This document shows, one piece after another, positions 7,192 to 7,812 of a stretch of 7,812 nucleotides of DNA. The position numbers and the translations under genes are program-made. This stretch comes from Chrysiogenia bacterium. GTDB lineage: Bacteria > JAGRBM01. The DNA lies in assembly GCA_020434085.1 (NCBI GenBank), contig JAGRBM010000320.1, forward strand, positions 1 to 7,812. Direction: 5' to 3'. Position 1 is the stretch's first letter. The number at the start of each line of letters is the position of its first letter. The notes below the pieces were generated by a model that searched no databases, was not told the origin of the DNA, and worked only from the letters and a program-made list of their open reading frames with translations.

Positions 7192-7812
7192 CTACTGCTC
7201 GACGCTCTCAGCGAATTCTTCACGAACCTGATCGATGACCTGTCGCTTGAGTTGCTTGCGGGTCAGACCCCTGACCGTCTGGCCTTCATCGGCGAGCGTT
7301 TCGAACTCGAGCTGATAGGCGGCCCAGAGTTCTTCAAAGCGTTGTGCCTGGGGTGAATCGCTGGGCCAGGGCAGGGGGGCGCGCCCGCGGGCGTGTCCCT
7401 GCGCGCCTCCCCTCGTGGTGTGCGGACTGCGATCCTTGGCATGGGGGCGGGCGGTGGCGCGGCGACTAGTCGGTGAGTGAACCGAACCCGGGGTGCCGGC
7501 TGGCAGCACGACGGGCCCCTCGGCCGGATCCATGGGGAAGCCATTGATCAGTACCTGTGGTCTTGCCAGAGATCCGTGAAGGCCCACCTGGTAGCTGTTC
7601 GTTTGTGCGAGCCCCGCGTAGGCCTGGGCCAGGACCGGCTGCGTAGTCGCCTTGCTGCGCGCGACTTCGAGAGTGAAATCGATGGAACTCTCTTCGTAGC
7701 TTGGCGCCAGGTTGAGGTGGCCGCCACCGGTCACGCGAATGCCGGTTCCAGTCGCAACAAACTCCGTGATTTCCAATGCATGAGCTTCGAGCGTCGCATT
7801 CGCCGTGAAAGA
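7192..7812 (-). CDS. C-terminal part of a GspN/AsmA-like envelope protein (5' end outside window)
   Basis: The minus-strand frame is open to the right edge, so only the last 206 residues are visible and the true start lies outside. A TTG at 7776 is not a likely start because coding-like sequence continues upstream of it. Visible residues 1-87 alternate short beta-like strands (LEITEFVATGTGIRVTGGG, then GHLNLAP, SSIDFTLEV, SYQVGLHGSLARPQV). This pattern resembles the C-terminal region of type II secretion protein GspN and related AsmA-like proteins, which end in a 'G.i.l...S.ldl.l ... G.l..P' series. Residues ~104-157 are rich in Arg, Pro, His and Ser and look disordered. Residues 158-206 form a charged, probably helical tail (RFEELWAAYQLEFETL ... 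REEFAESVEQ). The gene converges on the transporter pair, leaving 18 bases and no visible terminator. The reading frame is well supported; the GspN label is tentative. Confidence 0.6.
   Translation of the reverse strand, partial: SFTANATLEAHALEITEFVATGTGIRVTGGGHLNLAPSYEESSIDFTLEVARSKATTQPVLAQAYAGLAQTNSYQVGLHGSLARPQVLINGFPMDPAEGPVVLPAGTPGSVHSPTSRRATARPHAKDRSPHTTRGGAQGHARGRAPLPWPSDSPQAQRFEELWAAYQLEFETLADEGQTVRGLTRKQLKRQVIDQVREEFAESVEQ

Overview
The window is GC-rich bacterial chromosomal DNA. It holds four protein-coding genes: three on the plus strand and one, cut by the right edge, on the minus strand. I see no rRNA, tRNA, CRISPR array, insertion sequence or phage gene. The mix of a UPF0182-family protein, ArsB-like permeases and a fragment resembling the type II secretion protein GspN suggests a Gram-negative bacterium, plausibly from the former Deltaproteobacteria (Myxococcota/Desulfobacterota and relatives). 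That assignment is inference from gene families only.

Left half (97-4119): one very large membrane protein of 1340 residues. Its first ~340 residues resemble the flippase-type membrane domain of lysylphosphatidylglycerol synthases (LPG_synthase_TM / UPF0104). The remaining ~950 residues look like a complete UPF0182 (COG1615) protein, with a membrane bundle followed by a large soluble domain. The two parts are joined by an acidic linker. A strong intrinsic terminator (4148-4181) ends this unit, so it is probably monocistronic. The fusion is the most unusual thing in the window.

Middle (4182-4527): a 346-base non-coding stretch, visibly richer in A+T than its neighbours and containing several perfect inverted repeats. 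It should carry the promoter and leader of the next unit.

Right half (4528-7173): two tandem genes in the same direction encode paralogous ArsB-type ion transporters of about 425 residues each. They share every signature motif, are probably co-transcribed, and lack the usual arsenic-resistance neighbours. Their substrate is therefore open.

Right edge (7192-7812, minus): the 3' end of a gene converging on the transporter pair with an 18-base gap. Its folded part resembles the C-terminal beta-rich region of GspN/AsmA-like proteins. It then continues into an Arg/Pro-rich linker and a charged helical tail.

How the genes work together: no shared pathway is evident. All four products are predicted envelope proteins, but the terminator and the convergent arrangement split them into three separate transcription units.
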